DNA from: JBEIJQ01 sp040380145
Lineage (GTDB): Bacteria > Bacteroidota > Bacteroidia > Chitinophagales > Saprospiraceae
NCBI GenBank assembly: GCA_040380145.1
Contig: JBEIJQ010000033.1
Coordinates: 1 to 22,224, forward strand
Reading direction: 5' to 3'
DNA length: 22,224 nucleotides
The notes beneath the pieces were generated by a model. That model did no database searches. It saw only the letters and a list, made by a program, of their open reading frames with translations, and was not told the origin of the DNA. The position numbers and the translations under genes are program-made. Shown one piece after another: positions 1-7,841 of this stretch (position 1 is the first letter of the stretch; each line of letters begins with the position of its first letter).

Positions 1-182
1 GGCAGCGCGTGGCGTGGGGCGGGGCTCGCCCCCGCCCTTGCAGATGGGCAGCGCGTGGCGTGAGGCGGGGGCAGCGCGTGGCGTGGGGCGGGGGCAGCGC
101 GTGGCGTGAGGCGGGGGCAGCGCGTGGCGTGGGGCGGGGGCAGCGCGTGGCGTGGGGCGGGGGCAAGCCCCGCCCGTACGGA
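1..182. repeat. 23-bp GC-rich tandem repeat array with flanking hairpins
   Basis: A 23-bp unit beginning ggcagcgcgtggcgtg and ending ggcggg occurs at 1-23 and then five times head to tail at 47-161. The only variation I see is G or A at unit position 17. The segment 24-46 is also 23 bp but has a different sequence, so the register is kept. Hairpins with 8-bp perfect arms (GGGCGGGG/CCCCGCCC) occur at 17-37 and 155-175, at the end of the first copy and of the last copy. The array begins at the window edge, so its full length is unknown. It lies just past the stop of the minus-strand metallopeptidase gene, so the hairpin at 155-175 may also act in its 3' end formation. No gene is supported here; open frames across it are repeat artefacts. 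Confidence 0.9.
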
Positions 183-1187
183 TCAGTGCTGGCGGCGGCA
201 GAGCGCGGCCAGATTCTCGAGGAGCATTCTGCCCTGCTCGTCGGCAGCGGAGCGGCCCAGGAGCAGCATGGCGAGGTGTTCGGCCAAAATTTCTTCGGGG
301 TGAAGGGTGTAATCGGTGTTGCGGCCGATCTGATCCGTCCAACCATGCAGCGTCTTCGGATCGTGCCCGGGCACGGGCGTGTCCAGCAGCAGCAGGGAAT
401 CGGCGGTTTCGACGCATTCGAACAACCGGAAAACGATCTGATCGAAGTATGTTTTGGTGCCCGGCGCGTACGCGGGCACGCTCGCGAACAGGCGGGGCAC
501 GGCCGTGAACGAGCGCCCGGCGGCATCGGATACCCGGATGCCGTATCCGTTTCGGGCCGCATCGGGGTTGGTCAGGGCGCGCTCGCGCAGCAGCGGCGGT
601 TCGCGGAGAGGTTTTTCCGGAAGGGAAAAAAAGCCGAACAGGGCGTAACCCGCTTCGCGAAAAGCCGGCCTCGCCTCGCCGAAAACATGCGCCAGTTCGT
701 GGGCCAGCACGCTTTTTAGGCGTTCGTCGGTATTGTGTCCGAGCTGCCAAGCGGGCACGAAAATGCAGTTTCCCCGGGTGAAAAACACCCGATCGCCGTA
801 GTGGCGGCCGTCGATTTTGGCCACTTGCACCTCTGGAAGGGGCAACTCGGGAAAAAGCGTTTTCCAGCGGGCGAAGATCTCTGCGTAAAGTCCTTTCAGG
901 CGGCGCTGTTCCCGTGGCCCGAGCGTTTGGGCCGAAGCCTCCAACGAGGCCCGGTATTCGGCCATCAAGGCCGCGCGGCCCGCCGAAGAATCCGCCTTTT
1001 GCAGTTGCAGGCAAAGATCCAACGGCGTGAGCTGTTGGAAAAACCGGTCGGAATCGTCGGCGAGGAGTGCCGCGGCGGCTTCTGGGCGGTCGAGGAAACG
1101 CACCACCGGATCGGTGGGCGGATTGCCTTCACAGGAAAAGAGCGCGCAGCAGCACCAGAGCAGGGCCGCCGCCGTGCGGCGGATCAT
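183..1187 (-). CDS. Putative lipoprotein zinc metallopeptidase (HELAH motif)
   Basis: The 334-aa product starts with a lipoprotein signal: a hydrophobic stretch followed by a lipobox-like LFSC with Cys19, so it is probably exported and lipid-anchored. HELAH at residues 163-167 fits the HExxH zinc site. An acidic HPEEILAEH stretch at 296-304 lies where gluzincin-type peptidases place the third zinc ligand, so a metalloprotease is likely; the exact family is not recognised. The substrate is unknown. It starts 10 bp after the stop of the upstream CCG-domain gene and is probably cotranscribed with it, although a functional link with the Fe-S proteins is not obvious. The motif and the signal are seen directly; peptidase activity is inferred. 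Confidence 0.75.
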   Translation of the reverse strand: MIRRTAAALLWCCCALFSCEGNPPTDPVVRFLDRPEAAAALLADDSDRFFQQLTPLDLCLQLQKADSSAGRAALMAEYRASLEASAQTLGPREQRRLKGLYAEIFARWKTLFPELPLPEVQVAKIDGRHYGDRVFFTRGNCIFVPAWQLGHNTDERLKSVLAHELAHVFGEARPAFREAGYALFGFFSLPEKPLREPPLLRERALTNPDAARNGYGIRVSDAAGRSFTAVPRLFASVPAYAPGTKTYFDQIVFRLFECVETADSLLLLDTPVPGHDPKTLHGWTDQIGRNTDYTLHPEEILAEHLAMLLLGRSAADEQGRMLLENLAALCRRQH

Positions 1188-1197
1188 CGCGAAGGGA

Positions 1198-1977
1198 TCA
1201 CCATTGGTTGGCCTGCACGATCATTTCCGTCAGGTCGAAAACCATCACGGAATCCTGCCTGTCCTTTTCTTTGATGCCGTCGGAGAGCATCGTGATGCAG
1301 AAAGGGCAGTTGGCGGCCACCACCGACGCGCCCGTTTCGAGGGCTTCCTCGGCGCGTTCGGTGTTGATGCGCTTGTTGCCCGGCTCGTCCTCTTTGAACA
1401 TCTGGGCGCCGCCCGCGCCGCAGCAGAGGCCGTTCTGTTTGCTGCGCTTGAGTTCCACCAGATCGGCGTCGAGGGCTTCGAGCAGGGCCCGCGGGGCCTC
1501 GTACACGCCGTTGGCGCGTCCGAGGTAACAAGAGTCGTGGTAGGTGATGCGCTTGCCCTTGAACGGTCCGCCCTCGATCTTCAGGCGGCCGTCGTCGAGC
1601 AGTTGTTGGAGATATTGCGTGTGGTGCAGCACCTCGTAATGGCCGCCGAGGGCCGGGTATTCGTTGCGCAGGATGTTGAAACAGTGGGGGCAGGCCGCCA
1701 CGATTTTTTTCACCCCGTACATGTTGAGCACCTGCACGTTTTGTTGGGCCAGCATCTGGAACACGAATTCGTTGCCGGCGCGGCGGGCGGGGTCGCCCGT
1801 GCAGGTTTCCTCCTGTCCGAGGATGGCGAACTCGATCCCGCAGGCCTGCAAGATCTTCGAAAAGGCAACGGTGACTTTTTGCGCCCGTTGGTCGAAGCTG
1901 CCCGCGCAGCCCACCCAGAACAACACTTCGGGGGATTTTCCTTCGGCGGCGAATTCCGCCATGGTCTTGATGTGCAT
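1198..1977 (-). CDS. CCG-domain (Fe-S)-binding oxidoreductase subunit (HdrB/GlpC-like)
   Basis: The 259-aa soluble protein has two cysteine-rich CCG-type domains of the heterodisulfide reductase HdrB/HdrD, GlpC and LutA superfamily. In the first half are Cys24 (VGCAGS), Cys59 and CPHC at 96-99. In the second are Cys150 (HDSC), the CCG signature at 185-187 and CPFC at 224-227. Such domains bind noncubane [4Fe-4S] clusters and move electrons to or from thiol, quinone or flavin partners. The gene follows, with a 58-bp gap, a membrane protein with two 4Fe-4S motifs, an arrangement common in Bacteroidota, so the two probably form one complex on the inner membrane. The electron donor and acceptor cannot be read from the sequence. 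The ATG start is supported by an N-terminus of normal length before the first cysteine motif. Confidence 0.9.
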   Translation of the reverse strand: MHIKTMAEFAAEGKSPEVLFWVGCAGSFDQRAQKVTVAFSKILQACGIEFAILGQEETCTGDPARRAGNEFVFQMLAQQNVQVLNMYGVKKIVAACPHCFNILRNEYPALGGHYEVLHHTQYLQQLLDDGRLKIEGGPFKGKRITYHDSCYLGRANGVYEAPRALLEALDADLVELKRSKQNGLCCGAGGAQMFKEDEPGNKRINTERAEEALETGASVVAANCPFCITMLSDGIKEKDRQDSVMVFDLTEMIVQANQW

Positions 1978-2035
1978 ATCTCGGAAATTGGGGGATCGAA
2001 AATTTTTTTAAAAAAAAGCTGCCCGGAACGGCGGA

Positions 2036-3400
2036 TCAAAGGCTGCGCGTCCAAGCATCGCGTTCGTGGGCGGGGAAAGCCCAGGGCGCGCCGTTGTTCT
2101 CGAGGTTGTTGAACATCCCGTTCCAAGACTCCGGCGAGCTGGACTTTTCGAGGATCAGGTTGCGGCGCAGCTCCACGATGATGTCCAAGGGGCGGATCAG
2201 CACCGGGCAGGCCTCCACGCAGGCGTTGCAGGTGGTACAGGCGCGGAGCTCCTCTTCGGAGACGTACGAAAACAGATTGCGGCCGTCGTCGTAGTTGTCT
2301 TTGGTGAGAGTGGAAGTGTTGGCTTTTTCAGATTCTTTGATGAACCGGGTCTCGTTGATGTCGAGGTTGCGGCCGATCTCGTCGGCGCGGTCGCGGACAT
2401 CCATCACGATCTTGCGGGGCGATAGTTTTTTGCCCGTCATGTTGGCCGGACAAACCGAGGAGCAGCGGCCGCACTCGGTGCAGGAATAGGCCGCCATGAC
2501 GGTCTGCCACGACAGGTCGAACACATCGCTGGCCCCGAACTTCGGGATTTCCGTGGAGGCTGGGATACTCGGATCGAGCATCGAGGCCACCTCGCGCTGA
2601 ATGTCGGGCATGTTGCCGATCTCGCCCTTGGGCGACAGTTTGGCGAAGTAGGTGCCGGGGAAGGCCAAGAAAATGTGCAGGTGCTTGGAAAAAGGCAGAT
2701 AAACGATGAATCCGAACACCGCCACGAGGTGTCCCCACCAGCCGATGCGCTCCAACAGGTGCAGCAAATGCTCGTCGGTCACGCTGTCGAACAGCAGTGG
2801 CCCCAACCAGCCGCTGATCGCAAAGTTCGCGTAGGGGGCATAGGGAACCTCTTGGTGGCCTTCCACCAACCGCACCAGCGCCACATCTGAGCAGTTCATC
2901 AAAAAGATGCAAGCCACCAACAAGATCTCCAGAAAAAGGATCTGGTTGGCGTCGCGGGTGGGCCAGCCTTTCAGTTCGTCCATCGTGAAGCGCGGCAACT
3001 TGAGCAGGTTGCGCCGCGCCAAAAACGCGATGGTCGCCACCAGTGCCAGCACCGAGAGGATTTCGATCAGGCTGATCGCCACGGTGTAAAAATGCCCCAG
3101 ATAGGGGGCAAAAAACCGGTGCTTCCCGAACGCGCCGTCCACCAAAATCTCCAACAGTTCGATCTGCGTGACGAGAAACGCCACATAAATGAAAAGGTGC
3201 AGCACGGCGGCCACCGGGCGGGCGAACATCTTTTGCTGGCCAAAGGCCACCAGAAGCATGTTGCGCCAACGCTCTGAGGAGGGGCCCGCCGATTCCTCTT
3301 CCTTGCCGAGGAAGATGTTGCGTCGGATGGACAGGAATTTTTTTCCGGCGAAAACGGCCACCGAAAGGGTCAGCAGCAAAAAGGCGATTTGGGCGATCAT
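2036..3400 (-). CDS. Membrane-bound 4Fe-4S oxidoreductase (HdrC/NarI-like fusion)
   Basis: This 454-aa protein has an N-terminal half with several membrane helices (about residues 3-19, 62-85, 103-128, 152-170 and 218-236), resembling NarI/DsrM-type b-haem subunits. A cytoplasmic part follows with two 4Fe-4S motifs: cysteines 307, 310, 313 and 317, then 388, 391, 394 and 398. It probably passes electrons between the quinone pool and the CCG protein encoded next. The frame is open to 3466, but the first 22 residues of that longer version look non-coding. The ATG at 3400 opens directly into the first hydrophobic helix, so I chose it. It is the first gene of a three-gene operon divergent from the phosphoribosyltransferase gene. 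The true redox partner is unknown. Confidence 0.9.
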   Translation of the reverse strand: MIAQIAFLLLTLSVAVFAGKKFLSIRRNIFLGKEEESAGPSSERWRNMLLVAFGQQKMFARPVAAVLHLFIYVAFLVTQIELLEILVDGAFGKHRFFAPYLGHFYTVAISLIEILSVLALVATIAFLARRNLLKLPRFTMDELKGWPTRDANQILFLEILLVACIFLMNCSDVALVRLVEGHQEVPYAPYANFAISGWLGPLLFDSVTDEHLLHLLERIGWWGHLVAVFGFIVYLPFSKHLHIFLAFPGTYFAKLSPKGEIGNMPDIQREVASMLDPSIPASTEIPKFGASDVFDLSWQTVMAAYSCTECGRCSSVCPANMTGKKLSPRKIVMDVRDRADEIGRNLDINETRFIKESEKANTSTLTKDNYDDGRNLFSYVSEEELRACTTCNACVEACPVLIRPLDIIVELRRNLILEKSSSPESWNGMFNNLENNGAPWAFPAHERDAWTRSL

Positions 3401-3517
3401 ATCGGAATCAACTGAAAATGTGGGCGATCCGGCGGCACTGAAAGGCCGCGTTCCGCAAAAATCCAAATTTTCGCCAAAATGTTCGTATTATCGCACATAA
3501 AATCATCGGCCCGACCC

Positions 3518-4000
3518 ATGCAACTTCTCGACACCGCCCAGATCCGCCAGAAAATCAGGCGGTTGGCCATAGAGATCCTCGAGCGCAATTACGGCGAAAG
3601 CGAACTTGTCCTGCTGGGCATCAACGCCAACGGATCCGCTTTCGCGCAACTGCTCCGCGAGGCCATCGCCGAGCAGAGTCCGGTCGCGATCCGATCGGGT
3701 TCCATCCACATTTCCCCGGCAGATCCGCTGGGCGGCCCCGTTTCCTTGGGCCTGCCCGTCGGCGAACTGGCGGGCAAGGCGCTCATCGTCTGCGACGATG
3801 TGGCCAACACCGGCCGCACGCTTTTCTACGCCATGCGCCCCTTGATGGATGTGCCGGCCAAAAAAATCGAAGTGGCCGTCCTCGTGGACCGCAACCACAA
3901 ATCCTTTCCCATCCAACCGGATTATTTCGGACTGGCCCTCGCCACCACCCTGCAGGAAAACATCGCCGTGCGATTGTCGGAAGGGGCTTTTCTGGAGTGA
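3518..4000 (+). CDS. PyrR-like phosphoribosyltransferase
   Basis: The 160-aa product is a type I phosphoribosyltransferase. The PRPP loop VCDDVANTGRT lies at residues 91-101, after a run of small and hydrophobic residues forming the usual beta strand. The following VLVDRNHKSFPI stretch (121-132) matches the PyrR family, whose members act on uracil and/or regulate pyrimidine genes. No pyrimidine biosynthesis gene is adjacent, so whether it regulates pyr genes, salvages uracil or acts on another base is undecided. A longer version starting at 3479 is possible, but its extra 13 residues resemble no conserved part of the family, so the ATG at 3518 is preferred. It faces the ABC transporter gene tail to tail with only 9 bp between them. 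Confidence 0.85.
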   Translation: MQLLDTAQIRQKIRRLAIEILERNYGESELVLLGINANGSAFAQLLREAIAEQSPVAIRSGSIHISPADPLGGPVSLGLPVGELAGKALIVCDDVANTGRTLFYAMRPLMDVPAKKIEVAVLVDRNHKSFPIQPDYFGLALATTLQENIAVRLSEGAFLE

Positions 4001-4009
4001 GCCGGCGCT

Positions 4010-5767
4010 TTACCCCTGCAGTTCGTACAACTGACGGTAATGTCCCTCCGCCCGCTGGAGCAATTCCTTCGGAGGACCGCATTCCAGTACCTCGCCTTTC
4101 GACAGCACCAGCACCTGGTGGGCGTTTTGGACGGTGGACAGGCGGTGTGCGATCACGATGGACGTACGCTTTTGGATCAGGGTCTCGATCGCGTGGCGGA
4201 TCACGGACTCCGACTCGGGATCGATCGAGGAAGTAGCCTCGTCGAGGATCAGGATGTCGGGATCGAAAACCAGGGCGCGCACAAAAGAGATCAACTGGCG
4301 CTGGCCCATCGAAAGGGCGGCGCCCCGCTCCTTGACCTCGTAATCGTACCCGCCCGGCAGTCGCTCGATGAATTCGTGCGCGCCGATCGTCCGCGCCGCC
4401 TCGACCACCCGCTCGCGGGATATTCCGGGATTGCGCAGGGTGATGTTTTCCAGCACGGTGCCCGAAAACAGGAAAACATCCTGCAAGACCACCGCGATCC
4501 GCCGCCGCAGCGCTTCCAAGCGGTATTCTTCCGCCGGGTGCCCGTCCACCAGAATCTGTCCCCGCTGAATGTCGTAAAAACGCCCCAGCAGGTTGATGAT
4601 CGTGGTTTTGCCCGATCCCGTGGGGCCTATGATGGCCAGGGTCTCGCCCGCCGGGACCCGGAAATTCACATCGCGCAAAACCCAGTTTTCCTCGGGTTTT
4701 TCTCCGGCATACGAAAACCACACGCCGTCGAACACCACCTCGCCGCGCAGCGCGTCCGGCGCCAAAGTACCCTTATCGGGGATGCGCTCCTCGTTGTCGA
4801 GGATCTCGAATACCCGCTCCGAGGCCACGAGGCCCATCTGCAGGGTATTGAACTTGTCGGCGATCAGCCGGATGGGCCGGTACAGGCGGTCGATCAGTTG
4901 CGGAAAAGCCACCAGCGCGCCCAAGGTCACCGAATCGTCCAGCACGCCGCGGGTGCCGTACCAAACCATCAGCCCCAAAGTGGCCGCGGAAACGATCTCC
5001 ACGATGGGAAAAAACAGGGCATAGTGGAAAATGCCGTCTTCATTGGCCTTCAACAGGCGGCCGTTGATCTCCTGAAACCGGTCGTGCTCGTCTTTTTCGG
5101 CCCCGAACAACTGGACGATGCGCATCCCGCTGATCCTTTCCTGCAAAAAGGCGTTCATGTTGGACACTTGGACCCGCACTTTTTCATATGATTTTCGAAC
5201 TCCTTCCTTGAAGTAATAGGCGGCCAACAACAACAAAGGCAGAAACGCCAGACAGATGCCTGTCAGCAAAGGACTTATGTACACCATCGTGGCCAGCACC
5301 ACGGCCATTGAAAGCATATCTGCGGAAATGGTGATCACGCCCTGCGAAAAAACGGCGTTCACCGACTCGATGTCGCTGATCGTGCGCGTGATGGAACGGC
5401 CCACCGGCGTGCGGTCGAAATAAGCCAGGCGCAGGGAGTTGATCCGGTCGAACACCCGCACCCTCAGGTCGCGGATGATGGATTGCCCCAGCCAACTGGT
5501 CAGGTACGAAAACAAAAACTGCAGCGAGGCTTCCAGCACCAAAACGCCGATCAACAGGGCGATGACGCGCACCAGCCCCTGCAAATTGCCCTTGAGCACA
5601 AACTCGTCCACGGCATACCCCATCAAAAGCGGCCGCAGGGACGCCAGCGGCGCCAGCACCAGCGACAAGGCCCATGCGCCGTTGAAGGCCCATCGGTAGG
5701 GGCGCGCCAAGCCGACCACGCGGCGCAGGGTGCGCAGAAAAGGCTTGCGTGTCTGTTCAGAACTCAT
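4010..5767 (-). CDS. ABC exporter, fused membrane and ATPase domains (MdlB/MsbA-like)
   Basis: This 585-aa half-transporter has an N-terminal membrane domain of the ABC exporter type (about residues 20-320, six helices) and a C-terminal ATPase. Walker A GPTGSGKTT is at 381-389, the Q-loop Gln at 429, the signature LSMGQ at 485-489, Walker B ILILDE at 505-510 and the switch His at 541. It should work as a homodimer or with a second half-transporter to move lipids, drugs or peptides out of the cytoplasm; the substrate cannot be told. All catalytic motifs look intact. Its start overlaps the end of truA by 11 bp, so it is translated from the truA message. Confidence 0.95.
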   Translation of the reverse strand: MSSEQTRKPFLRTLRRVVGLARPYRWAFNGAWALSLVLAPLASLRPLLMGYAVDEFVLKGNLQGLVRVIALLIGVLVLEASLQFLFSYLTSWLGQSIIRDLRVRVFDRINSLRLAYFDRTPVGRSITRTISDIESVNAVFSQGVITISADMLSMAVVLATMVYISPLLTGICLAFLPLLLLAAYYFKEGVRKSYEKVRVQVSNMNAFLQERISGMRIVQLFGAEKDEHDRFQEINGRLLKANEDGIFHYALFFPIVEIVSAATLGLMVWYGTRGVLDDSVTLGALVAFPQLIDRLYRPIRLIADKFNTLQMGLVASERVFEILDNEERIPDKGTLAPDALRGEVVFDGVWFSYAGEKPEENWVLRDVNFRVPAGETLAIIGPTGSGKTTIINLLGRFYDIQRGQILVDGHPAEEYRLEALRRRIAVVLQDVFLFSGTVLENITLRNPGISRERVVEAARTIGAHEFIERLPGGYDYEVKERGAALSMGQRQLISFVRALVFDPDILILDEATSSIDPESESVIRHAIETLIQKRTSIVIAHRLSTVQNAHQVLVLSKGEVLECGPPKELLQRAEGHYRQLYELQG

Positions 5768-6506
5768 ATGGATATTTGACCTCGCACAAAAACAATCCCT
5801 CCGCGGGCACCGTCCAAGCCTTTTCGAGGGGCGACTGCCGGTCCAGCGAACGGCGCAGTTCTTCCAAATTGCTCTTGCCCAGCCCGATGTTGAGGCACTG
5901 CCCCACGATCAGGCGGACCATCCCGCGCAGGAAACGGTTCGCGGAAATGTGGTAAACAAGCCGCCCCTCCGAACGGTTCACTTCCCACTCCGAACGCCGG
6001 AGCAGGCATTTCATCGTCTTGACATCGGAATGGGTCTTGCAAAAGGGCGCAAAATCCTCGTATTCCAGCAGCAGAGCGGCCGCCGCATTCATTTTTTCCA
6101 GATCCAAACGGTCGAAAAAAGGAAAATGAAAAGCGGTCTCGCGCCGAAAAGGGTTCTTCCCCAAGTCCACGTGATAGACATAGCTCCGCAGCACCGCATC
6201 GTAGCGGGCGTGCGCCTCGTGGGCAACCTCCGACAAACGGAAAAACGCCACGTCCGGCCCCGTGAAACGGTTGAGTTTTTGCACCAACGCCGCCGGCTCC
6301 AACGACTCCGGACCGTCGAAATGCAGCACATAGTACGAAGCGTGCACGCCCGTGTCGGTCCGCCCGCAACCGGTCACCTCCACGGGCTGCCGCAGGAGGG
6401 TGGCAAGGGCCGATTCCACCAGGTTCTGCACACCGCCGCCCGCGGGCTGTCGTTGCCAGCCCGTGAAACGGGTGCCGTTGTAGGCCATTTCCAAAAAGTA
6501 CCGCAT
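5757..6506 (-). CDS. truA: tRNA pseudouridine(38-40) synthase TruA
   Basis: The 249-aa product matches TruA along its length: N-terminal YNGTRFTGWQRQ (residues 9-20), the catalytic motif GCGRTDTGVHA (46-56) with Asp51 as nucleophile, and NRFLRGMVR near the C-terminus. It makes pseudouridine in the anticodon arm of several tRNAs. Family members start right before the first beta strand, which selects the ATG at 6506; the 17 extra codons of the longer frame are not conserved in type. A GACCTTTG element ends four bases before this ATG, so the message may be leaderless. The ABC exporter gene overlaps its 3' end. Confidence 0.95.
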   Translation of the reverse strand: MRYFLEMAYNGTRFTGWQRQPAGGGVQNLVESALATLLRQPVEVTGCGRTDTGVHASYYVLHFDGPESLEPAALVQKLNRFTGPDVAFFRLSEVAHEAHARYDAVLRSYVYHVDLGKNPFRRETAFHFPFFDRLDLEKMNAAAALLLEYEDFAPFCKTHSDVKTMKCLLRRSEWEVNRSEGRLVYHISANRFLRGMVRLIVGQCLNIGLGKSNLEELRRSLDRQSPLEKAWTVPAEGLFLCEVKYPYEF

Positions 6507-6518
6507 GTGCCAAAGGTC
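6507..6518 (-). promoter_or_regulatory. Putative -7 promoter element of truA (leaderless spacing)
   Basis: Read on the minus strand, GACCTTTG (6518-6511) is followed by four bases and the ATG of truA at 6506. It matches the Bacteroidota -7 consensus TAnnTTTG at five of six fixed positions. With that consensus the transcript would begin at or within a base or two of the start codon. No convincing -33 TTTG is seen. Confidence 0.45.
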
Positions 6519-6600
6519 GGGAAACCTTTCCCGACGGGCGGCAAAATTAGCCCGCAAAGCGCAAAAAACCGCTTTTGGCGACCCTTTGCTCCCGGTTTGC

Positions 6601-6612
6601 TATTTTTGCACG
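6601..6612 (+). promoter_or_regulatory. Putative -7 promoter element of the TIR gene (leaderless spacing)
   Basis: TATTTTTG at 6601-6608 is a perfect TAnnTTTG -7 element and is followed by CACG and then the ATG at 6613, so transcription should start at the start codon. Upstream TTTG copies lie at 6574-6577 and 6585-6588, 23 and 12 bp away. Neither has the ideal spacing for a -33 box. Confidence 0.6.
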
Positions 6613-7428
6613 ATGCTCACCCTGTTCATTCTCCACGATTACGACGACGACGCCCTCCTGCGCGAAATGCGCCGGCACTTGGCCATCCTCGAACGCAACT
6701 TCGGCGCGACCGTCCTCGATCGGCACAGCGTGGAGGCGGGCGCCGAGGTGAAGGCCCGCGTCCGCGAACTGATGGGCTCGGCCGAAGTGGTCCTGCTGCT
6801 GTACAGCGACCATTTCGGCGCCGACGACGAATGCGTCGCCTTCATGCAGGATGCCCTCGAATTGCACCGCAACGGTTTCAACCAACTGATGCCCGTGATC
6901 CTCCGCGAAAGCAACTGGCGCTACGAACCGTTCGCCAACCTGCAGGTGCTGCCCCAAAACCAAGTGCCGCTGACGAGCAAAAACTGGGATTCCCCCAACA
7001 CGCCCTACATCCAGATCACCGACGCGGTGATGCGCTTCGTCCAAGAAAAAAAACGACCCGCGCCCGCACCTCCTCCCGCATCCGCGCCGGTGCTTCCTCC
7101 CGCGCCCGCAGCCGTTCCTTCGCCCAATGCGCTGTTGGGCAAATGGGAAGCCGTGGACGTGCTCGTCAACGGAGAGTCCAAACGCGCGCTAGATCCCGGT
7201 TTCGTGCTCACCAACGAATACCTGCCCGACGGCAATGTCCGCATCTTCGACGGCTCCGGCATCGAGACCTATACCTGGAACAGGCACGGCGACACCCTCA
7301 CGGTCACCGCTTACTGGATCCTGAACTATTCCTACCGGATCGTGGAACTCACGGCATCCACCCTCGTCGTCACCACCGTCCAAAACGGTTTGAACCTCGT
7401 GCTGCAGTTCAGGCGCATTCCTGCTTGA
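6613..7428 (+). CDS. TIR domain fused to a lipocalin-like domain
   Basis: The 271-aa product has three parts. Residues 2-145 look like a bacterial TIR domain: an initial strand and HDYDDD (normally SYS..D), the VEAGAEV turn, the VVLLLYSDHF strand and a later PVILRESNW strand. Residues 147-171 are a Pro/Ala linker. Residues 172-271 begin LLGKWEAVD and continue with alternating beta strands, like small lipocalin-like domains of Bacteroidota. There is no signal peptide, so the protein is probably cytoplasmic, unlike most lipocalin-like proteins, which are exported. The glutamate that makes bacterial TIRs NADases seems to be replaced by Met78, with Glu73 nearby, so it may bind rather than cleave nucleotides. 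The start at 6613 fits the domain edge and the promoter; the 36 extra codons upstream overlap that promoter. A DUF2256 gene follows after 15 bp. Confidence 0.75.
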   Translation: MLTLFILHDYDDDALLREMRRHLAILERNFGATVLDRHSVEAGAEVKARVRELMGSAEVVLLLYSDHFGADDECVAFMQDALELHRNGFNQLMPVILRESNWRYEPFANLQVLPQNQVPLTSKNWDSPNTPYIQITDAVMRFVQEKKRPAPAPPPASAPVLPPAPAAVPSPNALLGKWEAVDVLVNGESKRALDPGFVLTNEYLPDGNVRIFDGSGIETYTWNRHGDTLTVTAYWILNYSYRIVELTASTLVVTTVQNGLNLVLQFRRIPA

Positions 7429-7443
7429 CACTTTTCTCGGCCC

Positions 7444-7608
7444 ATGAAAAAGACCTTTTTGCCCACCAAGCCCTGCGCCGCTTGCGGCAGACCCTTTTCT
7501 TGGAGAAAAAAATGGGAAAAAGTTTGGGACGAGGTCAAATTCTGCAGCGACCGTTGCCGGAACGAAAGCAAAAAGAAAAAAGCAAAGGAGCCGAACGGTC
7601 GGGAGTGA
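7444..7608 (+). CDS. DUF2256 small zinc-ribbon protein
   Basis: The 54-aa product has the full DUF2256 pattern: CAACGRPFSWRKKW (residues 11-24) and a second cysteine pair in KFCSDRC (32-38), giving a CxxC...CxxxC zinc ribbon, followed by a basic Lys-rich tail. The family is widespread and uncharacterised; zinc binding is inferred from the four cysteines. It begins 15 bp after the TIR gene stop and is probably cotranscribed with it. The only promoter-like sequence in front is a weak CACTTTTC overlapping the TIR stop codon region. Family membership is fairly sure; the role is unknown. Confidence 0.85.
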   Translation: MKKTFLPTKPCAACGRPFSWRKKWEKVWDEVKFCSDRCRNESKKKKAKEPNGRE

Positions 7609-7829
7609 TTTTTTCCCAAAAAAACGATTGGGCGAAAAAATTCAGGAAGGAAAAATCGAAAGGCAAAGGAGCGCGTCAGTCCTCGCGGCGTTCGACCAGA
7701 ATTGGGTTCAACTTCGATTTCGAACCGTCCACAGATATTTCCGAAAAATATAGTTCTGAAAATCAGGTATTTGTTTTCACGTCTGCCTTTTTTCTCCTTT
7801 TGCTGAAGATCCTTTGCCCCGAGCGGGCT

Positions 7830-7841
7830 TAAATTTGTGCC
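7830..7841 (+). promoter_or_regulatory. Putative -7 promoter element of the dehydrogenase gene (leaderless spacing)
   Basis: TAAATTTG at 7830-7837 matches TAnnTTTG at every fixed position and is followed by TGCC and the ATG at 7842. This is the same four-base spacing as at the TIR gene. The nearest TTTG copies upstream are 13 and 27 bp away, so a -33 box is not convincing. Confidence 0.6.

Noticed and set aside
1..161. CRISPR array
   Set aside because: Five of the six 23-bp copies are joined directly without spacers, and the one 23-bp segment between copies is GC-rich hairpin sequence. No cas gene is near.
1027..2112. 361-codon plus-strand open frame
   Set aside because: It is antisense to the CCG-domain gene, which has complete cysteine motifs. 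The frame has no recognisable domain.
5730..7832. 700-codon plus-strand open frame
   Set aside because: It crosses truA antisense and the TIR and DUF2256 genes out of frame. The product is rich in Arg, Pro and His, typical of a shadow frame in GC-rich DNA.
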